Below, piece after piece: positions 44,436 to 57,736 of a DNA stretch of 64,000 nucleotides (position 1 is the first letter of the stretch; every line of letters starts with the position of its first letter). The position numbers were made by a program, and so were the translations under genes. The notes beneath the pieces are model-generated. The model was not told the DNA's origin. It was given only the letters and a program-made list of their open reading frames with translations, and did no database searches. Where the stretch lies: positions 17,477,501-17,541,500 of the forward strand of contig NC_135140.1 in the NCBI RefSeq assembly GCF_051014445.1, read 5' to 3'. Origin of the DNA: Colletes latitarsis. Its lineage: Eukaryota > Arthropoda > Insecta > Hymenoptera > Colletidae.

Positions 44436-47400
44436 TCAAAATGAGAGGTCTTCGGTTTTCTCCGAATCGGATGAAAGTTCTTGACGTAGTATCTCCATAC
44501 AGGACTTCGGAATAAGGGTACCGACAATTTTCAAACCTTCGTCTGTAACAGAAGCATACAATTTATACTGGACGGCCCTTAACAGTGCAAGATTTCATAT
44601 TAAACTTACCAGTTCGTAAACGTACAACTTGCATCTTAGAGTTGTGACCAGAACGTGTCGCTAGAATGCTTTCTACTCGACTCCATACGCTTAACACCGA
44701 ACCGGACAAAACATTATAGGAACGTCTTCGGAGCCCAACCTCGCAGTCCATACCAAGCGTTGCATTTTTACAATTACCACGCCAATAAGCGTGCGAACAT
44801 GTATCCACGGAAGCCTCGTACTGCTGCGACCAATGGGGTTCCGCTTCGTCTGAAGACACCTTCTTATATTTCTTCTCTAATTCGCCTAGAGTCTCCTGCC
44901 TTAGCTGCAACCCTGTATTGGGCCTTGCGACAAAAATAGATTTCATTGTAATACAAACAACCAAATGGCAAAATATCAAAGAGAAGCTAATAGCAAATTA
45001 ATCAATTTTACCTGTAAACCATGTACAACTGATCCTTCTTGCTCTCAGTCTTCTTTTTACCAGTATCCACGGCGATCGCGAGAATTGCTGTTTGCTTTCC
45101 ATTACGAATCTGATGGCTCAAATAAAATCCTTCTTTGGATCCCGTTAACTCGGAACACTTGTCCATCGCTTCGGACCAATTCATGCCACGCTCGACATGA
45201 ACGACATGAAGTTCTGTCGGTGCCTTGCCAGTGGCGTGTTTCCGTAGAAAACGATATAATTTCACTCTCCGTACGTTCTCTCCCGACGTGCCCAGATCGA
45301 GTATACCCATATCGAAGCGGCCAGTCTTTTTCGCCTGCGTGACGATCGCGTTCAAGGTGTCGGTGAAGTATTTGAACAGACGGTTCTGCAAATCGACGGG
45401 CATGCCGAGGATACGATTCAAGAATTTCGACATGTTATTGTAGTCTTTGTCCAACGTGAGTACACCAGGCGAGCTTTCACTGTTACAAATTAAACCAACG
45501 CCCACCAGTGCGTCGGCCACGTCTTTGAAGAAGTCTCCGTGGTAATCTTGAGGTGGTGGTACCAGCGGTGCCTCGTATTTCATTATAGTCCTCATCGTTG
45601 CTTCGAGTGCCGAACGTCCATATTTATTATCGATATTGAATTGCGAGAGATCTCTTGTTTCCGTGGCTCTCCTGTCTCCGTGCGTGAGAGCGCCAAGACT
45701 CTCCAAACGTTTCGCGACTATCGACGCGAATCTTCGTTCTCCGGCCAAGTCTGAGATCAAGAATATGTACTCTGGCGCGTTCACTTGATTCGAACGATGC
45801 GTACGTCCGAACTGTTGTATCGCTCTATCGGCGCTCCACGGGAGCTCAAGCGTGATGTGTACCCGTCGCATTTGGTTTCTTGCTCGTCTGTCGCTCTGTA
45901 ACGATATACCGCTGCTAGCCGCCTCTGATATAATAGCTACTGTTTTTTCACCATCCATAAACCTGTCATAATATTAATCATTCAACGTCGTCGTTCGAAG
46001 TTTTTATTGTATCATTATGCAAACACTGAGCCATTCACGAAGAAGGAAAGAATCGATTACGCGATTACCTTTGTTTCTCCGTTAAGTTAAGCGTTTCCAA
46101 TGGAACATCGACTTCAGATCTAGATTCGTACTGAATGGTGCCGTCTTCCGTTTGCACGACTCGTCCTTTCCTACCAGTCATTTCAGCGACATTTTCAGGC
46201 CCACCGAATTCGTCTATAAGTTGATCTAAGGTATTGGGTGGCAGCCGATCGCCTAGGTCTTCTATTTCTGACAGTAATTCCTTCTTCATGGTGTAAGCGC
46301 GCTCGACAGCGTCTCTCGACGGTGCTCGATTACGAATCGCTGCATTTCCGCTGGCGGCTCCTGCATACCCTAATCAACACGGCACCACCGTTACGTCTGT
46401 TCCTATTCGTGACAGTATTTTTTGTGAAAATAAAATGTGTACCTGCACGTTTCTTCACCGGTTTCTTTTGCTTTTTACCTTTTTTCTTTCGCCTGTCGCC
46501 CGAATCTATGATACAATCGACAAATCAGTGGAATAAAAAGAGGTTAAAAATCGCTGACGTAAGGAAACGAATTTGCAAAACAAACCAGAGTCCGACTCGG
46601 TGTACTGGAAGGAAGAGTCGGAGGTAATATTACTCTCCATGTCCGTTTTATGTTCGTCTTCGCTTTCGCTACCGCTTTGTTTATATTCCGAGTCAGAACT
46701 GCGGCCACCGTTTCTTTCATCGTCAGTGAAATCGTCATCCGACGGGAACGTTCGAACCCTCTTCGAAGCCCGTTGGGCTGCTTGTCGAACTGGTTTCCTT
46801 TTGCTACCGCCTGCAGAGCCACCGGCACCGTCCATGTCGTCGAGGTCCTCTAACCTCTGCATCTTTGACGGCTCTATACCAAGAACTCGGTGTATGTGAT
46901 TACGATCCGAGGCTGGAAAGTGTTTCTCGACCAACGTTTGCAACACGCCCCTGAGAACACGAAGAAAGGCGTAGATTCACTTTTATCATCGCCGCCATTC
47001 TATTATCTGCACTTTTCTATCAGAAGCAAAGCTCATCGATCACTTACTTCGCAGTGGAGACGAAATCGCTAAGTTCGCCGTCGTCGCGTTCCAATTGCTC
47101 CAAAGTGCGAGCCTCGCCAGTAGATTGCAAACCGATTACAACGCATTTTCCACACTTCACGGCTTCGCGCGCGACCGCGACAGCATGTTTCACTTTAGCG
47201 GCAATGCACAGATATTTGAAAAAGCGCTGATGCGATGACCAAAACTGACCCCACATAGTCTTTTTCATACGATTCTCGGCGTCCAACAGTTCGGCCGCCT
47301 CTTGAAACCTTTGCATTGCTTCGACCCACTATGATAAACAAATATTGAGGTATTTGTTGATTGTACACTGCAGTAGTTATTATTTGTTAATCACGGAATT

Positions 47401-50400
47401 GTATTGGTCTCCTTTCCCAAAATAGTGCCAATACATACAAAACAATAAAAAAGAATAGCTTCAAAAAACGTGGTACGTTGCGTCATTTCCTCTAATACTC
47501 ACCAATCGAACTGAACTATCGTACACTGCGGTAAACTCTTTGGATAGCGGTACCTCTTCTATTTTAAAAGCTACACCGTGAAAACTGAGTTGTCGAGCGA
47601 TGTACATGCCTCGCAATTTCATGTCCATCGCTACAATCTCCATTGCACCGACTCCTCGTTTCTCGACAGCACTGATGAAATCGGTAAATTCAGGGAAAGG
47701 CGTTCCTTCGCCCCACATTCCTAACCGAACCATGTACGCCATGTTCCGAGGCTCGGAAGCACCCGTGGCACTAGCGTACACTACTCTGGCTTTGGGAAGC
47801 TTGTTCTGCAGTTCCAAAACTGTCAAGCCTGTGAACTCATTATTACACGACATTATTAAATACTGTGAGTCAATTTAAACAGTTTTGTTAACTACTTCCG
47901 GATGTAAATAATGCGTGTTTATATACATACCGGTTTTAGTTGGCTTTGAACTACCCGTAGGACACAAATTCTTCGCGCGATGACACTCGTCAAAGATAAT
48001 CAGACCGTCGAAATCTTCCCCGCACCATTGCAGAAGTTGCTTTAATCGACTTTTATATTTTCCACCACTTTGCGTAGACTCTCCGATTAAAGCAGAGTAC
48101 GTACTGAATATTACACCTTTCTTTACATTGCCGTTCACGGCAGACGATATTTTTGCATACTTAAACTTGTTTAATGCGTGTACCTGTAAATATAATTTCT
48201 ACTTGATATATAATAACCTCGATTTAAATCGATCATTTCAAACTCATTCGACTATTCGAACTAACGAAGTACGTTCTTGGTTCAGGATAAAATTGAAATA
48301 CCTCGATTTTCGATGCGCCAATGTCATTTAAGTCGCGTTCTGCATCGTATTTGAGATCATTCGAGACAGAAACCCAAATAGCACGTTTCCTCCCTTTTAA
48401 ATAATTTTCAAATATGATGCCAGCTATGGTCCGTCCTTTTCCAACTCCCGCACCGTCACCAATTAGAAAACCAGCACGCGTGCCGTCTGGTAAGAGATGC
48501 TCGTGCTGTTGAGACGCGTATGTTATAGATTCGAGCTGTAACGCAGATAAAGCTCCTGTTCGTATTGATTCTTCTGGTATTGAAACTTTATACCAGACGT
48601 CTGTTGGTTCGACGCTTGATAACGATGCGGTTTCCACAACAGGATCTGGGTGTTTCCGTCCGAGTTTAACTGTTAAGCATTACAGCAGTTATTTGACGAG
48701 TAAACACATGCAAAAAATCGAATTTTTTCTTTTACATTTTTTTAAAGATTCAATTCTTAAAAGTGAGATACTGAAAAATTATCCATATTATTCCAACTTA
48801 AGCGAATCGAACATACGTTTAGTGGGCATGTAATCGGCGTACGTTTCTGCAACACCTAAGTCCTCGTCATCTACTTCTTCTTCTTCCGGTAATGTTGGTT
48901 GCATAGTCATTTCAGTGGGATCTCCAGCATTCATCCACAACTGAGACACAGCTTTACCTATCAAATTTGTTTTCATCACATCAAAACATTTCAATTTTAT
49001 TCTTCGATTATGAGGTATTCATAAGACAGAAAAATATAACAATTGCAATAGCGATGATAAAAAATACCTGATAGCCCAGCTGGCCAATTCGGATGTAAAC
49101 CGTTTTGATTCAATAGTTGTACAAGAGGATTTACAGTCAAGTTCATTCCAGGCATACCCATAATACCACTCATCAAGCTCATATCCATGCCTGAGAAAAT
49201 AATACACATAAAACCTATTGATGTATTCTTCGGCGATGACATTATTATTGTTATATACAATATTTGTCAACGGTATAATTACTGTTGCAATTGTCACTAT
49301 TATGTGTAATACAATGGAGGACAAAAAAACTTCAAATGTTACATGTATACACTTTCTTATAAGTTACAAGCGAGCCTATGGAATTAATAATGTATGTGCA
49401 TGACTAATTCATACATACATTAAACGCATACTTAAACAAGGGACGTACGATTCTGAACCGATTTTTTCGAAGCAAATAAATTTTTTAATTCGATTCTTAT
49501 ATTTATGATTCCGACGTGGATTTAGTCAAACATCGATACGAAGGTATTCTTGCAGCCTTGTTAATCATTGTTGCAAAGTATTGCAACCATCGTTCAATCA
49601 TCTATACAATTTACTATTTTTATATTTATCACTTAAATTAATTAATTTTTTTCTTTGTAATGTCTTGAATAGAAATATGTAGGATTAACTCACAGGGGAA
49701 AAAAGAGGATTTATTTTTATTAAATCGATATTTTTACGAGAATCAAGCATCCCTAACTTGAACTGCACAACAAGCATGAAAAATACGAAAATTTTACTTT
49801 GTTATATAACAATTAAAATTAAAAACAAAATACTTATTCTTACTAGGTGGAAAAAAGGCTGCAGGATTGAAGCCTGCAAGAGTTGCTAATCCTGGTGGAA
49901 AACCATATGGTCCAGCCGCTGCCAACTGCCCCAGTTGACTTAACTGATTTGCATTGACAAAACCAGGCGGTACACCCTGTGATCCTCCCACACGCACCAT
50001 TTCATATCCTGGTGTTGCAGTCTTAGTTACTAATCCACCTGGGATTTTGCTCCCAAATTTCTGATTCATCACTGTCGAAAGGATATGATTTTAAATAATA
50101 TACACATACATATGTAACTGATGTCAGCAAATTTAAATATACGTATTTCACAAATTTTAACCTAAAAACGTTTGAGAACATTAAAATAATTGATTCTATT
50201 AAAAAACGTGTATACATTAAATTTATCCTTACTATTTATCCCCCCTTGTCCTTTGACCATGAGATTAGATGGTGCATCTGCTGGTTTCTCATCCTTGATG
50301 TTTGCGATACCAGTAGCAGTGGCAAGATCTTTTCCACCACCTAAAAAAGATGTTGCCAATTAACTAATGCTTCTTTCTTGTTTTACGTATATGACAAATT

Positions 50401-51248
50401 TATTATAAAACACAAATACAGTAATATGTACGACAAATATATAAAACTTACCTGGCACCCCCATGTTGTCGGGATCTTCATCTTCATCACTGCTGCTATC
50501 TTCGTTCATTGCATCCTTATCCCTTTTGGTTGACTGGATAAAAAACATTTTCACACTTTATAAACCCCTATTATTGATATTGTTTACCCACAATTTAAAA
50601 ACTATTTTCTGCTTTATAACACACTCTGAAAGATTACTACAACAGAACACAAAAAACTTGGGGCCCCAGGCTGGACCTTAAATATTTTATGGTCGAAAAT
50701 ACAATATTTTACGTGTCAGTTTAAATTGAAATAATAAATTTTTAAATTTCACTTACCGCTTCTGTAAATAGAACTACCGATATTATTTAATGAGTTTAAT
50801 ATAACCAATACAATTCATGTTCCTTTTGGCGTCGATCATTTAAGAACATTAATTCATATACTTTTGTCGCGAATATTTAGATCCGATCAAGTTTCCACGT
50901 TCGCGACAATGCGAATAAAATAACCATTTCGTTTCGATTAAAATAGATCAAATTCGGAAATAAAATAAGCTATTTATTATTTACTACTGGAAAAGACATA
51001 TTTTATTCAACTGGGGAGAAGGGAGAGGGATAGAGAGAGCATGGGGAGGGAGAACTGTGTGAGTCATTTGAAATTACAATAAGAGAGACTGTGCGTATGT
51101 ACCCCGCGTCTATAGGTTAGTCGTGCCAAGAGATGGATGCTTGCGGAAGAAAATATACATCGTACGAAAGAGGAAGCGCGCCTTCCTGTGAACGTTTAAC
51201 GTGCGCCGACGACGAACAAAAAAAAAAAAAAAAGAAAAAACTTACCAT
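44436..51248 (-). CDS. sno: Strawberry notch (SBNO) DExD/H helicase-like protein, 16 exons
   Basis: Strawberry notch is a nuclear helicase-like regulator acting with Notch and EGFR signalling in insects; SBNO1 is the vertebrate relative. Exons: 51248-51246, 50533-50452, 50340-50233, 50071-49844, 49190-49068, 48957-48817, 48669-48302, 48183-47931, 47828-47503, 47328-47048, 46950-46586, 46505-46443, 46369-46069, 45962-45012, 44923-44610, 44542-44436. All join in phase, giving 1337 residues (SBNO1 about 1390). The first coding exon supplies only the ATG. An acidic stretch (NEDSSSDEDEDPDN) and a Gly/Pro/Met-rich region precede the helicase core. Walker A is GDGAGVGKGRT (about 299-309), and DECHRAKN (about 416-423) is the Walker B DExH-type box. 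VVYASATGASEP and the helicase-C segment (STGEARTLEQL, ISEAASSGISLQSDRRA, QQFGRTHRSNQ) follow. A Lys-rich linker (GDRRKKKGKKQKK) separates the lobes. The C-terminal SBNO block ends KTEDLSF. Retaining the intron after exon 6 would stop the protein before the helicase. Confidence 0.95.
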
Positions 51249-53828
51249 GACAAAAGATCTATCGACGTCCTCACGATTGCAGAATATTCAAGATAAACGA
51301 ACACCCGGACGGTAGAACGGCGGTGAATATTGTCTTCGTCGTGCAGTTGAAGATGCTGACTCTTGACAGGGTGCACGAGATACGACACTTTTTTTCCTCC
51401 CTTAAGAATCTCGTGATTCGTGTCTCGTCAAACAAACATCACCCGATAACGACTGAACGCCTGGCGAATTGTGCGAATTAGAATATCACAGCGTGAGAAT
51501 GTACTGTGCGCTTAGGCCGAGCCATTTATATGGTCTAGACCGAGCACACACTCGAAACGCGTTCGCCAAACACGGCTGCCGCCATCTTGGCTTTCGCCCG
51601 GCCCACGGTACACCGCGATGCAAATACAAAAACACACGCGCTGACTATGGCTGCTGCTTGCGGAATACGTTCGTGCAACGTTGCCAGATCGATGCATTTA
51701 AGGGGACGTTCTCAGGAGCGCGTTAACCAAAAAATTGCCGCGCTTTTAAAAGAATAATTAATCGATAGATCCCGGCCAGCTCGATCTTCCATAATTCCTC
51801 AATTTTCTGAATTTCGCGTAGGTCGAACGTGCGTAGAATGAAATTTACGCGAACGCTTTCGATACGAGGATATAAAAACGGCCGAAAATTCTGACATCTA
51901 TCGACTATTTCGTAACTACATTTTTCAGGACGATGCATGCAAATTTAAAATGAAACAAGCGGCTGTTCGGCGTAGCGAATATTACTTAAAATTTTGAACA
52001 TAACATGCAATTTACGATAGCACGATGTGATCGCGAACGATTAAATCGTCGTAAGTAAAACTGATCTCGAGACATTATTAATTTTATCGAAAAAAATTTC
52101 AATCGATCCGTGTTAAGTTTTTAATACCGTTTAAATAAATTGCTCCTCGATTTCCTGGTCCGTTCGTACCTGGGTGGCACAAATCGTACGTCACTGCGTT
52201 AATAAATATTGAAAGAAAGAGAGGAGACAAGTCGTAGGCACGCGTCAACTCGAATATTACTAATTTAACAATCACTTAATCGAACACGTGTTCTTCCGTA
52301 TCACAATGAACAGTAAACAAACCATGCATATCGCGTATCATGTGTTCGCACGCGCGTGGTTACGCTTAAATGAGTATAGCCGTTCTGGACGTTTGGCAAC
52401 GTTGCCGAAGCGCAGCGCTGATCGTTAGTTGATTTAAAGTATCCGCGGTAAAAAGAAAAGAATACAACAGCTAACTCTACTCAGAAATGTTGAATAATGC
52501 GCGTTCGAGTGGATTTGAATTTGTTCGCGAAAATCGAGGGATTTTATGCGTCTCGTTCGCCAAAATAATACATCTCCACCGTGTATTCTACAATTGCTTA
52601 CCTAAATCTATCTAAAAAATAACATCGTTCTAATACGATCGATCCGAGCTTCGCGCGGCTGACAACGCCACGTAGCGGGTAATGCGAGTAACTAACCGAC
52701 ATTGGGAGATGATTTGATTTCGTCAATTTCGTACCGTGAAAATAAAAATCACGTTCGACGATCGTTATTCCAAAGAAACAAACAAATCCACAATGTTTTT
52801 GTTTTTACTGCAATTAAAAACGGTCAGAATAACGATTAAATGAGAATAAATTTAACACGTATCAAAATCGTTGGTATACCAAGAAAGAATAATTGTTTAC
52901 TCGATTATTGTTCAACAATCGTATGCAAGACTTATCCAATATAGCATTTGAAACCTAGAAAATGACTACAACAACAATATATATGATATACGAATCGAAT
53001 AAATGTACTTAAAATTAGCAGGAAAACAATCTGCTCTAACGAATAGGTTGTAATTAATATTCTTGCATAACAATGCAGTCTGCTGCATGAAAGATGATAG
53101 ACAAACTTAACGTATTAAAATATGAAACGTAACCACATCCTTCTTATTTCTTAGATCTTTCGCTGATAGATTTTTATTTCCTTATGCATCCCAATCATTT
53201 TGTAGAACGTAAATATTATTCCGAAACGAAAAATTCGAAATATCGATGTTAGAAGAGTTTTTGGTCAATGAAACTCCACAACGAAGCTGGATGATCGTTC
53301 AGAAAATATAAAAAATTACTGAAAAACTGTCTCGACTAGATATACAAAGTTTATGAAAAGTTCTACGTTTTTGAAGTTTGGAAAAACAACGTTTCATGTG
53401 CACCAACTTAATAGTTAGAATGGAAATAGATGTGCAATATATGAAACAGTCTATACTATCTAATTTAATGATACCACGACGAGCAATGGCGGCATATCCG
53501 GTGTGTCGTTTCGACATTGTTTGTAATTTCGATCTCGTTTTACAGGGAGGATGCCCCGAACAAGTTAAAACAAATTTGCAACGATAACGGTTGATAAATT
53601 ACTTCTTTCTACCGATTAAAATGTTGCTTCGCAAACACGCGAGTTAACGATGTTCGTTCAGTAATCGCGAGTGTAAAAATTCGAATTATTAAGAAGCATT
53701 TGCGTGAAGAACACTAGCGTCGACTAGTGTCGGAGTGAATTGAAACGGTGGTCTCGCGCGAGCAAAAATTTTGTATGAGAAGATTAAATTCAGAATTCGT
53801 TTACTACGCGAAAAGATCAAGCGGTAAC
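51249..53828. promoter_or_regulatory. Shared upstream region of head-to-head sno and PR-Set7
   Basis: The two start codons are 2.58 kb apart and diverge, so both promoters and 5'UTRs lie here. CpG-containing patches occur at 51300-51700 and 52200-52700. The motif GCAACGTTGCC occurs near 51678 and again in GGCAACGTTGCCGAAGC near 52400. An A-run precedes the sno first donor (51219-51240). No TATA box is evident. I cannot place start sites. No other gene is supported in the interval. Confidence 0.5.
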
Positions 53829-56008
53829 ATGGTGAAAGGTAGAAATGCGATTTAAAAAAATTCATGTGTACTTTCTCTTAAGATTTCGTGTTGGCAATCA
53901 GGTTATGTTTTGATAGATTTCATTTCCTCTCTCCTTCTCTCTCTCTCCATTTTGAACATTATTTCGGAGACGCTGATTAACCAAACCCTTTCTAAATTTG
54001 CGTGGAGCTTATTTGTAATAAATTATCTTGAATTTTTATGCCATTCATCCGTGTTCTCGAAGCACATCTTAATTTTATTGGAAAAAATCTCGAGTAAAAA
54101 CAGCGAGTCCCAAGTTTTTTTTTTTCTAGCATACCTATTCAATATTCTATTGCTCATGTTCATGACCTTAAACTGTGTGGAATTAAACAGTACAAATTTC
54201 ATGTATTGCATAGCTAGTCGCGTACATTTTTTATACCTAAAATAATGATACATAGATGATTCTAGAGATAGGTATACAGAAGAAATGAAGTATATCTCAT
54301 AACCGAATTACCAAAGTTTTACGTTGTATTAGTTTGCAATTATAGTCATTTAGCGTATGTAATTTTGCGCCTTGAATTAATAAAAATTGAAAATATTTTT
54401 TATCGAAAAAAATCAATAATTTCGATGAGCTTGAATTTCGAAATTTTTCACTATCGTATTTCAAGGATCAAAAAGTTTTAGATATTCAGGATATTCTAAA
54501 AAAATCCAAAAATCGAGTCCGAGTTTTAATTTAGTTTAATTGCAGGAAGACGAAAACGCGTACAAGTAAGAAATGTAGTTCGTACAAGAGCAGCTGTTTT
54601 GTCCTTGCAATTCGACGATATGGGTTCTCCAATAAAAAAGGAGGCCAAACTAGATAAAAGTAGAAATATAGAAAATGATATTCCGGATGAAACACGCAAA
54701 TCCTCCATGTGTATTAGTTCCTTTTTTTACACTCAAGTATGTGATTCAAAAAATGAATTTGATATATACACAAATATTATATACGATATACAGCATTGTT
54801 ATCTATTTTTGGAACACAGATTGCAAATGTTTCGAGTTCGGATGTTTCCAAAAGCAAAGCTTCCATAGAACCTATCGAAAGCTTCTATAGAAATGAAAAG
54901 ACTTCTAGTATACAAGATGATATTCTCATTGATATTGGCGAATTTAGAACAGATGGTAATAATATTTACATGGACAGTATAGTTTTTATAAATAGTACTT
55001 TAAATCAACAAATACATTATTTCAGAAACACCTGTAGCTGTGCCCATTCATGGGCCAGCAACACCACACAGGATAAATATGCCAAACAATCAGTTAGAAG
55101 ATTTAGACGAAGGAAATGCAAACTGTGACAAGAATAGCAAATCTATAGCATCCAAACCTTGTTTGGAACAAACTCCATTGAAGAAATCTGTTAATCGCGG
55201 CCGTAGAAAATTAAATAACAATCAAGATATTAGCCGCCGTGTGACGGATTCTACAAATACCAAAAGTACAAATCACAAGCTTACTGATTATTTCCCGGTA
55301 CGTCGCAGCGTGAGGAAGTCTAAAAAGGCTGTATTAGAGGAAAAGCAGCGTGATATGGAAAACAAAGTGCTTTGTCAAGTAGAAGAAGGTTTGGAGGTAA
55401 AAAGATTGATAAGAATAAATTATATGAAACATGAAATCAATTTTCTTTGATATATATATATAGCTTGTTTAAATAATTGTTCTCTTACCATAAATTCAAT
55501 TTAAAACACTTTTTTCCAGGTAAGGCACTTCAGTGGTAAAGGTCGTGGAATTATAACAACGCGAGAATTCGCTAAAGGAGAGTTTGTAGTTGAATACGTC
55601 GGTGAATTGATCGATCAAATAACAGCGAAAAAACGTGAAAAATTATACGCCCAAGATCAGAACACTGGATGCTATATGTATTATTTTCAACATCGTAATC
55701 ATCAGTATTGGTAAGTATTATCATTTGTATTTCATACCCGTATACTCCACAAAATGTTACAAATCGATGATCGCTTATATGTCCTTTGCATTTTTAGCGT
55801 CGATGCAACTGCAGAGACTGATAAGTTAGGTAGACTTGTAAATCATTCGAGAAATGGTAATTTAATTGCACGAGTTGTAGAAGTAGGTTCAACGCCTCAT
55901 CTGGTACTTACGGCGAAAGAAAATATACCCGTCGGAGTAGAAGTGACCTACGATTATGGAGATCGAAGTCGCGAGGCTATTCGTCATCATCCATGGTTGG
56001 CTTTATAG
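53829..56008 (+). CDS. PR-Set7: Histone H4 lysine-20 monomethyltransferase PR-Set7/KMT5A, 6 exons
   Basis: PR-Set7/Set8 monomethylates H4K20 on nucleosomes and is needed for chromatin compaction, replication control and mitosis. Exons: 53829-53838, 54546-54736, 54820-54955, 55026-55396, 55520-55710, 55798-56008. Phases agree, giving 369 residues. The first exon codes only for MVK plus one base, followed by GRRKRVQVRNVV; this start rests on phase and context. KLTDYFPVRRSVRKSKK (near residue 200) is the family's conserved block, resembling a PIP-type degron segment. The SET domain spans about 237-369: GKGRGIITTREF, FVVEYVGEL, YAQDQNTGCYMYYF, then RLVNHSRNGN with N315-H316-S317, and YDYGDRS (351-357), ending HPWLAL. 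The intact NHS and YDYG motifs suggest an active enzyme. It is head to head with sno and tail to tail with vezatin. Confidence 0.94.
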
Positions 56009-56216
56009 CGCTTTCAATTAATTGCATAGTATGATATTTATTGTACAGCAGAAGTGAAATTTGAATGTATTTGCCTCCTCCTACGAAGGATCATACAATA
56101 TGTTTTAGTTACATTTTATGAAACAAAGGTATGCAAAGAAGAATACATTTATATATAATTCTGCTTCCTTTAGTACGTTTCAAATTATATACTGACTTAT
56201 CTACATGATAGAATGA

Positions 56217-56222
56217 AATAAA
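56217..56222 (+). terminator. Candidate polyadenylation signal of PR-Set7
   Basis: AATAAA lies about 210 bases after the stop codon in AT-rich sequence. It is the first good hexamer downstream. Confidence 0.5.
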
Positions 56223-57736
56223 TTAGAAATACTTCGCATTTTATGAATGAATAGTATGCTATATTACTGCATGTTTGATTTATATCATTTCTTTTTTTTT
56301 TTCATTTATTAAATAAACCAAAACAATTAAACGCGTACTAAATATTTTAAATTATAATTTTTCTGGCTGAAGATTTGTGAATATGTATAATTATAAATAT
56401 TTTTTTTTTTTTATTGTCAAACATATAACTAAGAAGCACTCTTTGTTGAGATATTTGTATTGTAAAACAATATTTCTCTCAATTTATCACTGCCAAAAAA
56501 TTAGTGACTTTACGAATGGAGCAAATAACGTTACGAAAATATTGGTTTGTAACAGAAATTCGTTAGATTGAACGTAATACGTTTTTATTTTCATTCATTC
56601 GATTGAATAAATAATAAAACGGGAAAATGCACCCAAAACCCCTAATTTGCTACAATTTCCCATTCTTTTGATGCCCGGACGTTGGTTCATCTTTCAAACT
56701 TAGGTTAAACTCAAATAGCATTATACACCGGAAAAAGCACTTTTAAATCTACTATTTTAAAAGCTCGTTTCGATGTAACCTTAACAAGAATTGTGACGAA
56801 TAGCAATGCCGGGTTTAAACTAAATGTTCGTGACTTCACAGTTGGTAACGTTGGCGAAACAAATAATTGATTCTTAAAGGAGAAATACGATACTCGCGAC
56901 GATCGAATTTATGTTACAACCCAGTAATTTCATTGTAGACAAATTATATTAATTTTTGTTCTTTAAATAAATGAATTTATATATCGTAATTCTCTTTGCT
57001 CTAAATATGGTGCAGTGGAAGAATAAAAAAATGTCTTTAAATTATTTTAAAATAACTATGTGATTAACGTGCATATTTTTTATCTTGTGGAAAAAAACAA
57101 TTGTTATTTAACTTGCACCTAAGTACTTTCGTTAATATTTCATCAGTATTTTTACATTGAATACCTAATATTTACTATTATTTTGTAGAGGCTTCGCGAT
57201 AATAGATTGCAAGTCGCGTTAACGATATTTTAATTTAATTCTATAATTTCACCAGTGCGAACGGTACACAAGTATCCAATATTTATTTACATTTTTATTC
57301 ATATGTTGAAGAATTTTATATAATTATAATCATGACATAAATTAATTATCAAATTCAGAAAAATCACTTGGATTATTATAAACGATTGATATTAATATTA
57401 TAATATTATGTATGTTACTGTTTGTTGTAAATCTCATTATTATTAATATTACAAGAAACACAAATTGTACATATGAATACTTAGAAAATGTGTGTAATTT
57501 TGTTCGAATTTGTAAATAAATAATCATGAATATATTACTTGAATTGGTATTTAGTTTTGTAAGTAAAGAAAATACAGGTTTAGAACAAAGTATAAATGTA
57601 TATATATTATTACATAAAATCCAATTAATATAAACCAATGTCCTTATCAAGAATTTTAGTTTACCTTCGTTATTTTCAACCGAAGTACTTAATTTCTTTT
57701 AAAAAAATATTTATATGATAAATACCTATTGTTTCA
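56223..57736. other. AT-rich spacer between convergent PR-Set7 and vezatin
   Basis: The stretch is very AT-rich, with T-runs near 56290 and 56400 and no exon-like sequence. The vezatin 3'UTR must occupy the right part. The minus-strand open frame at 57342-57650 is a low-complexity Ile/Asn/Tyr reading of AT-rich DNA. Confidence 0.5.

Noticed and set aside
48640..48670. Suspected frameshift at the start of sno exon 7
   Set aside because: Re-reading the bases showed the sequence CTCGGACGG is intact and phase is preserved. The apparent indel was my misreading.
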